NCBI GenBank assembly: GCA_933228675.1
Contig: OW121741.1
Span: forward strand, 116,669,248-116,733,247
DNA from: Stomorhina lunata
Lineage: Eukaryota > Arthropoda > Insecta > Diptera > Rhiniidae
DNA: 64,000 nt
Direction: 5' to 3'
Shown here piece by piece: positions 49,084 to 62,165 of this stretch. The position numbers and the translations under genes are program-made. A model generated the notes under the pieces. The model was given only the letters and a program-made list of their open reading frames with translations, was not told where the DNA came from and made no database searches. Within the stretch, counting starts at the first letter, position 1. Every line of letters begins with the position of its first letter.

Positions 49084-50290
49084 AATAGTAAATAGTAAAT
49101 TTCTGAAAAATTCCCTATAAATAGTAAATTTTTGAAAAATTTCCTCTATATAGTAAATTTTTGAAAAATTTCCTATAAATAGTAAATTTTTGAAAAATTC
49201 CTTTTAAAAATTTAATTTTTGAAAAATTTTCTTTAAAAAGAGAATATTTGAAAAATTTCTTTTAAAAAATGAATTTTTGAAAAGTTTTCTTAAAAAGTGA
49301 ATTTTTGAAAAATTTCCTTTAAAAAGTGAATTTTTGAAAAATTTCCTTTAAAAAGCGAATTTTTGAAAAATTCCCTTTAAAAAGTGAATTTTTGAAAAAT
49401 TCCCTATAAAAAGTGTACTTTTGAAAAATTCCCTACAGTGAATTTTTTCAAAAATTTACTATTTTTAGGAAATTTTTCAAAAATTTACTATTTATAGGAA
49501 ATTTTTCAAAAATTTACTATTTATAGGAAATTTTTCAAAAATTTACTATTTATAGGAAATTTTTCAAAAATTTACTATTTATAGGCAATTTTTAAAAAAA
49601 TTACTATTTATAGGAAATTTTTCAAAAATTTACTATTTATAGAAAATTTTTCAAAAATTTACTATTTATAGGAAACTTTTCAAAAATTTACTATTTATAG
49701 GAAACTTTTCAAAAATTTACTATTTATAGTAAATTTTTGAAAAATTTCCTATAAATAGTAAATTTTTGAAAAATTTCCTTTAAATAGTAAATTTTTGAAA
49801 AATTTCCTATAAATAGTAAATTTTAGAAAAATTTCCTATTAATAGAAAATTTTTGAAGAATCCCCTTCAAATAGTAAATTTTTGAAAAATTTCCTATAAA
49901 CAGTAAATTTTTGAAAATTTTCCTATAAATAGCAAATTTTTGAAAAATTTTCTATAAATAGTAAATTTTTGAATAATTTCGTATAAATATTGAAAATTCC
50001 CTTAAAATATTGAATTTATTGAAAAACTTCCTATAAATAGTAAATTTTTGAAAAGTTTCCTATAAAGAAGAAAATTTTTGAAAAATTTCCTAATAATAGT
50101 AAATTTTTGAAAAATTTCCTATAAATAGTAGATTTTTAAAAAATTTTCTATAAATATTGAATTTGTGAAATATTTGGTTTAAATATTGATTTTTAAAAAA
50201 ATTTCTATAAATATTTAATTTTTGAAAAATTCCCTAAAAATATTGAATTTTTTTTTAAATTCCCTAAAAATATTGAATTTTCAAAAAATA
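49084..50290. repeat. 29-bp variant of satellite A with two strand switches
   Basis: From 49084 to about 49436 the repeat reads AGTAAATTTTTGAAAAATTT (reverse orientation). From about 49437 to 49730 it reads TATAGGAAATTTTTCAAAAA (forward, period 29 bp as at 49493, 49522 and 49551). From about 49730 onward it is reversed again. The edges decay into TTTAAAAAGTGAATTTTTG and AAATATTGAATTTT variants. Confidence 0.9.
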
Positions 50291-51759
50291 TTTATAAAAA
50301 ATTTACATTCAGTGGAAATTGTACTTAAATCGCTTTGTATGCAATATTTTGTGTATCTTATACAAATTTTATTCTTATGTTCATTACTCAAATCTAAAAT
50401 CCCAGCATTTGAACCATAAACATATTTTAAACCACTTAAAAAATATTTCTTTTTATTTAAACGTCTGTTTCCTTGGCCAGGAGTGTATTCTTTGTATTGG
50501 TTAGCTCTATATCTGGTCCTGTCTGTCTTTATGATTGTGGTCATATTTTTTCACTGTTAAATCCCACATAATCGTTAATACGTTATTGGTTTGGCAATAT
50601 CTTATGTGTGTATTGGCTGGTGCTATATCCTTAAACTACTTTCATTTTAAAAGTGTGTGTTTGTGTAAGATGGCTCTATTGTCAAATAAATGTAGATACC
50701 AAGTATTTATAGAAAAGTTTAACTAAAGGTATAAAACCAGCATGTGTCTTAAAAAAATACTCATATATTATTTTCATATGAGGATATTAAAAGCAGAAGA
50801 GGATTTGGAATGTGGAAGGGTCAAGTCGACTTTTTAGATGTTAAAGAAAGGGAAATATATGTCTTTGTAGCCAATTATGCCCAGTGTAGTGGCATTACAA
50901 ACATAAGTATGTATTGGTATCAATATAGCAACCATCATCTAATTCCTAGACTAACAAATACATTGACAAAACTTCATTCTGTGTCTCTTCAGCCACAAGA
51001 AAACACCGCCAAACAGATGGTCCTGAGCAATAAAGACAAATATGAAAACAATTCGATTAAGCAATTTTTTCCATGATTCTTTTCACTTCCATTTTCCCCC
51101 ATTTTATCCACAAATTTATTGCTTCTAAACATATTTTTTTGGGTATTTTTTTCAAAGCTTATAAATATCTATTTATCTCACCACAAGCAAAGACAATAAT
51201 GGGCGTTAGGTAGGTAACAAGTAAATGTATCTACCAAAACACAAGGTAAAAGCCGCAGAATATTTTCCAAATGACTTTTTCCCCAAAGTATACTATAGAA
51301 AAAGAAAGAACAAACTATATAATATTCCTTTAAAGTGAGTGTTAAAAAGCCTAAAATGCAACATTAAGTGGGTAGTTTAGAAATATTTATCTTTATGTCT
51401 TTAATAAATAACAATTTTAAATCTAACACAAATAAGAAGAAAAAAACTTAGTATATTTTCAAATTAGATCGTTATAGGTATTATTCGGGAATTGTTATCA
51501 CTTTTTTTTGGTGGGAGGGAGGCTAAAGTCTATATTAGCTGTGAATATTTGTTTTTATGACCGAAATGTTTTGTTTGGAATTTTTAATTCAACAACTTTT
51601 TTAAATTAAATAAGATATGGGCTATTTATTCTGAAATTGTTTGAGTTTTGGAGAAGAAGCAGAAAATTAGATTTTGATTTTAATTAAGTTTGGAAAAATT
51701 TGGTTGTGTAGCGAAAGCAATTTATTGTAATGTCCCATTAAAATTCGCTGAAAAATCAC
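50291..51759. other. AT-rich stretch without recognised gene
   Basis: An open frame of 88 codons (50810-51076, plus) has near-average composition but no recognised domain, no promoter or splice context and is probably chance. Confidence 0.45.
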
Positions 51760-54005
51760 TATTTAAAGGGACTTTCTTTTTAATCTTCACTTTTTATAGG
51801 GAGTTTTTCAAAAATTCACATTTTAAAGGGAATTTTTAAAAAATAATTTTTTTAGGGAATTTTGTATAACTCACTTTTTTCCGCAATTTTTAAAAAATTC
51901 ACTTTTAATAGGGAATTTTTAAAAAATTTACTTTTTATACTGAATTTTCCAAAAATTCCCTTTTTATAGGGAATTTTTTAAAAATATTTTAAAAATTTAA
52001 TATTTACAGGAAATTTTTCAAAAATGTTCTATTCTATAGGAAATTTTTCAAAAATTTACTTTTTATAGGAAATTTTTCAAAAAAAAATTTACTTTTTATA
52101 GGAACATTTTTATTTTTTTTTTACTTTTTATAGGAAATTTTTAAAACTTTACTTATTTTGGGAAATTTTTCCAAAAATTTACTTTTTATGGGAAATTTTT
52201 CTATTTTAAGGTTATTTTTGTTTAATTTTCTATTATAGGAAATTTTTCAAAAATTTACTTTTATAGGAAATTTTTCAAAAATTTACTATTTATAGGATAT
52301 TTTTCAAAAATTTACTTTTTATAGGAACTTTTTTAAAAATTTTTCAAAAATTTAATATTTACAGGAAATTTTTCAAAAATGTTCTATGTTTAGGTTATTT
52401 TTTTTTTTTAATTTTCTATTATAGGAAATTTTTCAAAAATTTACAATTTATGGGACATTTTGTAAAAATATACTATTTAAGGAAATTTTTCAGAAATTTA
52501 CTATTTTTAGGAAATTTTTCAAAAATTTACTATTTTTTGAAAATTTTTCAAAAATTTACCTTTTGTAGGAAATTTTTCAAAATTTTACCTTTTGTAGGAA
52601 ATTTTTCAAAAATTTACAGTTTATGGGATATTTTTTAAAATATCCAAATATTTTTCAAAAATTTTTTTTATTAAATTTTTCAAAAATTTACTTTTTAAGG
52701 GAAAATTTTCAAAAATCTACTATTTATGGAAAATTTTTCAAAAATTTTATATTCATAGGAAATTTTTAAAAAATTTACTAATTATAGGAAATTTTTCAAA
52801 AATTTAAATTTTTAAAAAATTTTCTGCTCATAGGAAAATTTTTAATTTTTTTTAACTTTTTATAGGAAATTTTTTAAAATTTACTTATTTTAGGAATTTT
52901 TTCCAAAAATTTACTATTTTTGGAAAATTTTTCAAAAATTTACTATTTTTAGGAAAGTTTTCAGAAATTTACTATATTCAAAAATTTACTATTTTTATAG
53001 AAAATTTTTCAAAAATTAACTATTTTTATAGGAAATTTTTCAAAATTTTACTATTTTTACAGGAAATTTTTCAAAAATTTACTATTTTTTATAAGAAAAT
53101 TTACTATTTTTATAGGAAAATTTAAAAAAAATTCCTATTTTTATAGGAAATATTTCAAAAATTTGTTTTTTTTTTTAAATTTACTATTTATAGGAAATTT
53201 TTAAAAATTTACTACTTACAGGGAATTTTGCAAAAATTTTCTATTTTTAGGGAATTTTTTTAAAATTTTCTATTATAGGAATTTTTTTTTAAGTTACTAT
53301 TTTGTAAGAAATTTTTCAAAAAATTATTATTTATAGGAATTTTTCAAAATTTTACTATTTGTAGGAAATTTTTCAAAAATTTTCTATTTATAGGAAATTT
53401 TTTAAAATATACTATTTATATAAAATTTTTCAAAAATTTACTATTTTAAGGAAATTTTTAAAAAATTATCTATTTGTAGAAAATTTTTTAAAAGTTTGCT
53501 ATTTTAAGGAAATTTTTCATAAATTTGCTATTATTAAGAAATTTTTGAGATGTTTACAATTTTTAGAGAATTTTTCAAAAATTAACTATTCAAATTAAAT
53601 TTTTCAAAAATTTACTATTTATAGGAGTTTTTGAAAAATTTTCTATTTTTAGAAAATTTTTCAAATTTTGGTATTTATAGGAGATTTTTCAAATTTAAGC
53701 ATTAAAAGGTAATTTTTCAAATATTTACTATTTTTAGGCAATTTTTCAAAATAATTGCTATTTATAGGAAATTTTCCAAAATTTATTATTTATAGAAAAT
53801 TTTTTAAATTTTACTATTTAAAAAATTTTTCAAAAATGTGCTATTTATGGGAAATTTTTCAAAAATTTACTTTTTCTAGAAAATTTTTCAAAAATTTACT
53901 ATAATTATGAAGTTTTTAGAAAATTTACTATTTGTAGGAAATTTTTTAAAAATTTACTATTTTAGGAACTTTTTTAAAAATTTACTCTTTAAAAAATTCC
54001 CCTTA
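51760..54005. repeat. Satellite A, block 4 (highly diverged, 25-31-bp units)
   Basis: AGGAAATTTTTCAAAAATTT units recur with variable spacing and many indels. This block is the most degenerate and looks the oldest. Short inserts such as GGTTATTTTTGTTTAATTTT occur twice (near 52208 and 52392). Confidence 0.88.
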
Positions 54006-55289
54006 AAAGTAAAACTTTGAACAATTTTTTTTCTTACATTTTAATAAAATTCATCTGATAGACTTTAAGAATGACCAAGGAAAATTGGAAGATAATTGAA
54101 CCTACTTAAGGTAAGCACTTTAATTTTAAAGCTTCATTGGTCAATAAGAGCAGATTCTTGTTAATGCTTAACATTTAAAGATATTACGTGGCAAAGTATT
54201 TAGTACCAAAAAAGGGGGAACTTATATTTAAAACTTTAGTATGATACTCAAGTATACAAACTTTTATATAAAAGTAGGGCTAAGAAAAAAATTGGGGTGA
54301 AATTTAGTTGCTTACACTAAAGTAGAGTATGCTTTAGCCTTGCTATTCGGTAGTAGTGGTAATGAATCCATTCAGTTTAAAGTATTCGTAGTATGTATTT
54401 ATGCAAAAAGTACTTAGAATGATTTCTTCAACCATTGCTACTATAGTATTTTAAGTACTTCTTTTATTGTTGTTGCTATTATTGTTGATGTGAAAATCTG
54501 TGCTTGATAGCCTTAAAGGACTATTACGGTTGTAGGCAGTTATAAAAATCTTAAAATAAAATACTAAACAATTTTAAATTCTCCTCTAGTAGCCCAAAAA
54601 TTCAACCAAGAGTAAGAAAATGTTGTACAATCATCGCTTACCACATTTCATTGTAATTTCCATAAGAAACCCATTTAAAATCAGCAGCTTAATGCCAATA
54701 GAGGAAAAACTAAAGGAGCTAAAGGAAAGAAGAAAAACAAAAAAAAAAATCAAATAAATAAAACCACCAAAATGAAAATTAAGGTATAGAGCTCTCAACC
54801 CTATACGGGGCTACTGCTGTATACTCGTATGTATGCACGGGCATTTAAGAGGGTACTTTATATGCAAAGTGAACTGTGAAAAAATTGTAGTAATTTTTTC
54901 CGCATCTTAAAGGGACATAGACTTTTGCCTAGGCTATAATAGCATCAGCGACCAACTTCAATTGTAAAAACCCTAAATAAATTTTATTTTGGGCATGATG
55001 CAAAATCTACTCTCAAATAACCATTAAATGTATTGATATCCTTCCAGGCTACTTCAGGAAATTCATTGATACGTATGAAAAAAAAATTTGAAAACTTATG
55101 TAAAGCCAATGGGGATGAGAAAGAAGAAAATATTTTCGAAATCAACCTATTAAATCTAGAAGGTAAACCGTGCGAAATATTGAATTTGTTTGCTAGCAGA
55201 TAACTTTTTTTGAAAGGAAAGATGCTTTCTAAGCTGCTTTAAGCTTCAATGGGCATTAAGCAGTTTTTTAAACGAATGAAATCGTTTTC
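54006..55289. other. AT-rich stretch without recognised gene
   Basis: No protein, RNA or repeat is recognised. Confidence 0.45.
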
Positions 55290-56650
55290 TTATATAAATA
55301 AGGAAATTTTTAAAAATTTACTATTTTTATAGGAAAATTTGAAAAAAATTTCTTATAAAAATATAAAATTTTTCAAAAATTTGTGTAGAAAATTATCAAT
55401 AATTTTGTGCTTTTAAAAGACATTTTTCAAAAATTTTTTATTTTTATAGGAAATTTTTCAAAAATTTATAATTTTTATAGGAAATTTTTCACAAATTTAA
55501 TATTTTTATATGAAATTTTTCAAAAATTTAATATTTTTATATGAAATTTTTCAAAAATTTACTATTTTCAAAGGAATTTTTGTTTCAAATATGTACTATT
55601 TTTATAGGAAAATTTTCAAAAATTTACTGTTTTTATAGGAAACTTTTCAAAAATTTACTATTTTTATAGGAAAATTTTCAAAAATTTACCATTTTTATAG
55701 GAAATTTTCAAAAATTGACTATTTTTATAGGAAATTTTTCAAAGATTTACTATTTTTATAGAAAATTTTTCAAAAATTTACTATTTTTATAGGAAATTTT
55801 TCAAAAATTTGCTATTGTAGGAAAATTTTCAAAAATTTACTATTTTAATTTTTTAATTTTTAATTTTTTCAAAAATTTACTATTTTTATAGGAAATTTTC
55901 CAAAAATTTACTATTTGTATTGGAAATTTTTCAAAAATTTACTACTTTTATAGGAAATTTTTAAAAAATTTACTATTTTTATAAGAAATTTTTCAAAAAT
56001 TTCCTATTTTTATAGAAAGTTTTTCAAAAATTTACTATTTTTATAAGAAAATTTTAAAAAATTTACTATTTTTATAGGAAATTTTTCAAAAATTTACTAC
56101 TATTATAGGAAAATTTTCAAAAATTTACTATTTTTATAATAAATTTTTCAAAAATTTACTATTTTTATAGGAAATTTTTCAAAAATTTACTACTTTTCTA
56201 GGAAATTTTTCAAAAATTTACTATTTTTCTAGGAAAATTTTCAAAAATTTACTATTTTTCTAGGAAAATTTTCAAAAATTTACTATTTTTCTACGAAATT
56301 TCTTATTTTTATAGGAAATTTTTAAAAAAATTTTTATTTTTATGGGAAATTTTTCAAAAATTTCTTATTTTTATAGGAAATTTTTCAAAAATGTTTTTTT
56401 TTAAGGAAATTTTTCAAAAATTTCTTATTTTTATAGGGAATTTTTCAAAAATTTGTGATTTTTATAAGAAGTTTTTAAAAAAGTTCTTTTTTTTATAAGA
56501 AATTTTTCAAAAATATCTTATTTTTATAAAAAAATTTTCAAAAATTTCCTAGTTTATAAGAAATTTTTCAAAAATTTCCTATTTTTATAGGAAATTTTTC
56601 AGAAATTTCTTATTTTTAAAGGAAATTTTTCAAAAATTTCTTATTTAAAA
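55290..56650. repeat. 31-bp satellite A, block 5
   Basis: TATAGGAAATTTTTCAAAAA with TTTACTATTTT (left two-thirds) changing to TTTCTTATTTT (right third, from about 56280). Units with TTTTTCTAGG cluster at 56190-56290. Confidence 0.92.
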
Positions 56651-57169
56651 AACATTCGATATTTCTATTATTGAATTCCTTTCCATCCCTTTTGCATTTC
56701 AAGGGTCATAGAGGAAATAGACTTGAGTATAAATAGAATATAATACATAGAAGCCTAAATAATTACTACATGTTTAGAATATTTGGGTTTAGAATGCAGG
56801 GATTTAAATTTGAATTATTGAAGTATTATCGATACTTTTCACTAAAATAAGCAAATTTAATTGAAAATTTTTGGGCATAAAAGGGAAGCCATTACAAAAT
56901 GATTTTTGTTTCAAAAAGACATTATTATTTGCATTAATGTTGCGTTTTTATCGTATTTAATGATCATAATTTATTTGGGGCTCTTTAGAAATTTTTCGTT
57001 TATTTTCAGATTTTAATAGTTAAAAATATCGTTAAATATATTCAATGAATTTTCCCTTCATGCTTTTATTTAATTCATTAAATATAATCCCTTACTTTAT
57101 TTATGGCATAAACTTAGGGTTTAAGATTTTTTGTTTTTGCTTAAAAATTAAAAATTTTTTCAAAGTACA
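56651..57169. other. Unique spacer between satellite A blocks
   Basis: No gene is recognised; AT-rich. Confidence 0.4.
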
Positions 57170-59345
57170 AATTTTTCGAAAATTTCTTAAACAATTTTCT
57201 ATTTTGAAAGGAAATTTTTCAAAATTTTTCTATTTTGATAGGAAATTTTTCAAAAATTTTCTGGTTTTACAGGAAATATTTCAAAAATTTTCTATTTTTA
57301 TAGGAAATTTTTTAAAAATTTTTTATTTTTATAGGAAATTTTTCAAAAATTTCTTATTTTTAAATGAAATTTTTCAAAAATTTTCTATTTCTATATTATA
57401 TTTTTCAAAAATTTTGTATGTTTATAGAAAATTTCAATTTTTTTTTTTATTTTATAGAAAATTTTTCAAAAATTTTTTATTTTTCAAAAATTAGTTTATT
57501 TTTTTTAGAATTTATTTTTTAATTTTCTTTTTTCATAGGAAATAATTTAAAAATTTTCTTTTTTAATAAAAAATTTTGAAAAATTTTATATTTTTATAGA
57601 AAATTATTTAATTTTATAAGAAATTTTAAAAAAATTTCTTATTTTTATAAGAATTTTTTAAAACATTTTTATTGGAAATTTTTAAAAATTTCTTATTTTA
57701 ATAGGAAATTTTTAAAAAATTTCTTATTTTTATAGGAAATTTTTAAAAAATTTCTTATTTTTATAGGAAATTTTTTAAGATTTTCTTATTTTTATAGAAA
57801 GTTTTCAAAAATTTCTTATTTTTGTAGGAAATTTTTCAAAATTTTCTTATTGTTATAGGAAATTTTTCAAAAATTTCTTATTTTTGTAGAAAATTTTTAA
57901 AAAAATTCTTATTTTTATAGGAAATTTTTCAAAAATTTCTTATTTTTATAGGAAATTTTTCAATGGTTTCTTATTTTTTATAGGAAACTTTTCAAAATTT
58001 TCTTATTTTTAAAGGAAATTTTTTAAAAATTTCTTACTTTTATAGGAATTTTTTTAAAAATTTCTTATTTTTATAGGAAATTTTTAAAAAATTCTAATTT
58101 TTATAATAATATTTTTAAAAAATTCCTTACTTTTATAGGAAATTTTTAAAAAATTTCCTATTTTTATAGGAAATTTTTCAAACATTTCTTATTTTTATAG
58201 GAAATTTTTAAAAAATTTCTTATTTTTATAAGAAATTTTTTGAAAATTTCTTATTTTTATAGGAAATTTTTCAAAAGTTTCTTATTTTAATAGGAAATTT
58301 TTCAAAAATTTCTTATTTTTATAGGAAATTTTTCAAAAATTTCTTATTTTTATAGGAAATTTTTCAAAAATTTCTTATTTTTATAGGAAATTCTTCAAAA
58401 ATTTCTTATTTTTATAGAAAATTTTTCAAAAATTTCTTATTTTTATAGGAAATTTTTCAAAAAATTGTTATTTTTATAGGAAATTTTTAAAAAATTTCTT
58501 ATTTTTATAGGAAAATTTTCAAAAATTTCTTATTTTTATAGGAAATTTTTCAAAAAATTGTTATTTTTATAGGAAATTTTTAAAAAATTTCTTATTTTTA
58601 TAGGAAATTTTTTAAAAATTTCTTATTTTTATAGGAAATTTTTCAAAAATTTCTTATTTTTATAGGAAATTTTTCAAAATTTTCTTATTTTTATAGGAAA
58701 TTTTTCAAAAATTTCTTTCTTTATAAGAATTTTTCAAAAATTTTTTATTTGTATAGGAATTTTTTCAAACATTTCTTATTTTTATAGGAAATTTTTCAAA
58801 AATTTCTTACCTTTATACGATTTTTTTCAAAATTTTCTTATTTTTATAGGAAATTTTTCAAAAATTTCTTATTTTTCAAAACTTTCTTATTTTTCAAAAC
58901 TTTCTTATTTTTCAAAATTTCTTATTTTTGAAGAAAATTTTTCAAAAATTTCTTATTTTTCAAGGAAATTTTTCAAAATGTTCTTATTTTTATAGGAAAT
59001 TTTTCTAAAATTTCTTAGTTTTATAGAAAATTTTTCAAAAATTTCTTATTTTTATAGGAAATTTTTCAAAAATTTCTTATTTTTAAATGAAATTTTTCAA
59101 AAATTTCTTATTTTTATGGGAAATTTTTCAAAAATTTCTTATTTTTATAGGAAATTTTTCAAAAATTTCTTATTTTTATTGGAAATTTTTCAAAAATTTC
59201 TTTCTTTATAGGAATTTGTCAAAAATTTTTTATTTGTATAGGATTTTTTTCAAAAATTTCTTATTTTTATAGGAAATTTTTCAAAAATTTCTTATTTTTA
59301 TAGAAAATGTTATAGGCAATTTTTCAAAAATTTTCTATTTTTGTA
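57170..59345. repeat. 31-bp satellite A, block 6 (TTTCTTATTTT subtype)
   Basis: The unit TATAGGAAATTTTTCAAAAA followed by TTTCTTATTTT repeats about 68 times. A short-unit patch (TTTTCAAAACTTTCTTA, 17 bp) lies near 58870-58920. A segment containing TTTCTTTCTTTATAAGAATT with TTTTTTATTTGTATAGG occurs near 58712 and again near 59200, spaced about 490 bp, showing block duplication. Repeated Phe-rich open frames are artefacts. Confidence 0.94.
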
Positions 59346-60539
59346 GAAGAATAATAAAATTAACATTTTCAAGATAAATGATTTTGTCGTGTAGCATATC
59401 GATACATATACAATGCACGTGTGTTAAATGCAATTAAGTAACAATTATGAAATACATACTTATTAAGAAACTACGTTCATTTGTACCTACTTACCTATAG
59501 ATATGAATACTACGAGAAACTTCTGTTATGTACTTATTTGTATTCATTGCTTTAGTTTATGTTTTAAATTAAAATATTCTTATGTTTTCTTGCACCTTGC
59601 AGTTTGTCCTTACAGCTCCTACTTATACATGTACAGACAAAAGCCCTGCATCAAGTGCATGTTCTGGGGCTGGTGTTAGTGTTAATGTATGTATGTGTGT
59701 GAAGTAATTGTGTTAGTGTTGTAATGTTATTTGTATTAAAACAGTAGAAATGTGCAATTAGTGGCAAACATTCAGAAATCCACAAACATAAATAAAGTTG
59801 CATTGATCTCATCTCGTTGGTTGTTCTACTTTTAACTCCTGCTTAGCCACAAAATGTTGCAAATGCTCGCATACAAACGGACAGACAGACATACACATAC
59901 ATAAATATAATTATATACATACGAGTATGCTTGAATTTATGCGAATGCATATTAATTTGTTAAACTTTGAGCAATGCGTATCTTCTAGCTATAGCCACAT
60001 TTACAAGGTTTTAGCTAAAACCCTCATACCCATAAAGTAGACAAAGCAAATGCATTCCAAGTGCAATTAATTAACACAAGAGTAAGAATGTTATTGCATG
60101 TTGTTCATTTATTCTTTATAGAACAGCACTGTTTCCCAAAATGTTTGATAATTTACTTTGGAACTACTTTTAGGTTTCTTCTATTAAAAAAAGCTCTAAA
60201 ATTATACAAAATTATGTAATTTTACTCTTTGGTTCCTTATTTCAGAAGAGAGGTTTAATAAAAATATTTAAGAAATTTTTTCGTTAGAAACAGTGTAAAC
60301 AATACATTTGTTCTCCTATTATAACAAATACTTTATGCCAAAAATTAATTATTTATGCCGTAACTATTACTTTAACTTCCAAATTTGTGAGTTCAAACAT
60401 TTAATGAAGTTATGGCCTTGCAACGCCCCACATCATATACTAAGACTATACTTAGTATTATACTCAGACTGAAGTTTGAAGGGGTCTTCTTTGATAGCTG
60501 ATTACGGTCATCTTATTGAAATTAGATCTGCAGTACATA
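59346..60539. other. AT-rich stretch without recognised gene
   Basis: Contains short simple repeats (ACATAC, TATG). No protein or RNA gene is recognised. Confidence 0.45.
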
Positions 60540-61214
60540 TCTATCTATGGCGACATGAAATAACCCCCAATGAAATAACGCCCAATTACGAAAATGAAGT
60601 AAGCCCCAATAAAAATTGAAAAATGAAAATTGGGGATAATTTCACGTTTATTGGGCTTTATTTCACTATAAATTGGGATTTATTTCGTTATGAAGCTATT
60701 CCAGAAAAAAATATTATTTTAATTGGGATTTATTTCATGTAAATTTAATTTGGACTTTAATTCATTTTTTTTTGGAGTTTATTTCATTTTCGTAAAAATT
60801 ATGTTTTGAAGATTTTTCTGAATTCTAAACATTCTTAAAAATTTTTAGGAAGAATTTTTGCCGTTTTGTGTTATAGTATTTTTGATGTTAATGAAAATAT
60901 TTTGCTAAAAATTATTACTCCGTTAATGACTTTTGAGTAGTAAAGATCAATTTAAAATCATAAATTAAATTCGAAATTATTAGTGGTAGCCGTATTAATA
61001 GTATTGTAAATTTGTGTATTCGGTAGGCGAGAAACGACCATACACAAAAAAATCAATATATAACATTTTTTATTTGTTATATATTATTTTTATTTTATCG
61101 AAATATGCCGATACGAATACAATCATGGAAGCCAAAAACACTCTATGAAGAATTCAAGCCTCTTCGCAAAATAAAAGAGAGTGGATAAACCTTAATTGGT
61201 GTATAGAACAAATG

Positions 61215-61354
61215 GCGCCGCAGGCGAAAATTTAGTTTTGTAAAAAAATGGCTGTGAAAACTGTTTTTTGTAAAAAAAAATCGCGCGATTTTTTTTTACA
61301 AAAAACAGTTTTCACAGCCATTTTTTTACAAAACTAAATTTTCGCCTGCGGCGC
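61215..61354. repeat. Perfect 140-bp palindrome inside the TIR element
   Basis: Two 70-bp arms starting GCGCCGCAGGCGAAAATTTA meet at the centre TCGCGCGA (axis between 61284 and 61285) with no spacer and no mismatch that I can find. Confidence 0.95.
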
Positions 61355-61429
61355 TTTTCCCATTTTTTAATAAAATAATGTTCCCTATAAACAAAATTCG
61401 TATTGAAATGAAAACTGACGAGGTCTTGT

Positions 61430-61663
61430 TCGAAGATTTTTAATATTTGGAAGAAGATCGGGACAGATTCCTCAAGAAGTAAGAAGCGTTTATCCAAAGC
61501 TGTGTATTGTCTGTGTTTCTGAGGGACTTAACATCTTGCTTTTGCCTTGCAAACACTTTAAGGTTTGCAGTACATGCATTTTAAAACTGCTGCAAATCGC
61601 GTTCGAAATGACGAAGCATTGACTGACCCTGTATGTCGCCAAACAATTCAAGTATTTTTGTAA
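61430..61663 (+). pseudogene. Relic of an IAP-type RING finger, frameshifted
   Basis: From 61503 a plus-strand frame reads CIVCVSEGLNILLLP (61503-61547), then CKHFKVCSTC (61548-61577). The spacing C-x2-C-x11-C-x-H-x3-C-x2-C is that of the C-terminal RING of inhibitor-of-apoptosis proteins. After a frame change near 61585, another frame reads TDPVCRQTIQVFL and stops at 61661-61663, like the usual RING ending in which the protein stops soon after the last Cys; the first Cys of that last pair is replaced by Asp. Upstream text (LEEDRDRFL, then QEVRSVYPK in another frame) also looks coding-derived. No BIR domain is visible. RING fingers act as ubiquitin ligases, but this copy is broken and can make no such product. 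Alternative: a RING gene other than IAP carried by the element. Confidence 0.55.
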
Positions 61664-62165
61664 AAAACAATTTAAAAAATAAAACTAAAAAACTTATTTT
61701 TTGGGTCTTATTTCATTTTTTTGGGGATTATTTCATTAGGGTTTATTTCCTATTCTAACTTAATGTTAGTAAAAATTTTTAAAGTGATTTCTGAAATTGG
61801 GTGTTATTTCGTTAAAATTAGGTATTATTTCGTCAAAAATTGGGTGTTTTTTCATATCTATTTCCTAGAATTTATTTCTTTTTTTGCTGCTAATATAATT
61901 GGGGTTTATTTCATTTTCGTAAATGGGCGTTATTTCATTGGGGGTTATTTCATGTCGCCTCTATCTATATCTATAAAAAATGTCTATATCCAATGTCTTT
62001 GGATGTTGTTTGTTGGGAAGGATCTCCGATGGTGTGGTTGTTGGTGACTATAGGCTTATTTTTTTCCGAAATATCAAGTGGGCGCGACCCCTCCCATATA
62101 ATTCATATATTAAAAATGATCGAGAGGCCCTATTTTTCTGAAATTTTGATAGTATGTTAAGGTGT

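Larger units (their letters stand above)
60549..61959. mobile_element. 1.4-kb DNA element with ~50-bp terminal inverted repeats and 9-bp duplication
   Basis: The left end GGCGACATGAAATAACCCCC, AATGAAATAACGCCCAATTA, CGAAAATGAA is matched on the opposite strand at the right end with one mismatch in 50 bp. TCTATCTAT flanks both ends (60540-60548 and 61960-61968). Inside each end many copies of TTGGGNTTATTTCAT in both orientations extend for about 240 bp, like transposase-binding subterminal repeats. The centre has a perfect 140-bp palindrome and a decayed RING-finger reading frame. No transposase is visible, so the copy is non-autonomous. A 9-bp duplication fits Mutator-like or Merlin-type elements, but the flank is a TATC-type simple sequence, so the duplication is weak evidence. 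Confidence 0.8.

Noticed and set aside
50810..51076. 88-codon frame with fairly normal composition
   Set aside because: No recognised domain, no supporting neighbours or splice context; a chance frame is likely.
57045..57494. 149-codon Phe/Lys-rich frame, and similar frames at 52450-52638 and 59087-59272
   Set aside because: These are translations of satellite A units; no domain, and the frame follows the repeat period.
60540..60548. The 9-bp duplication as firm proof of a Mutator-type element
   Set aside because: TCTATCTAT is simple-sequence text, so the match could be partly chance; the terminal inverted repeats are the stronger evidence.
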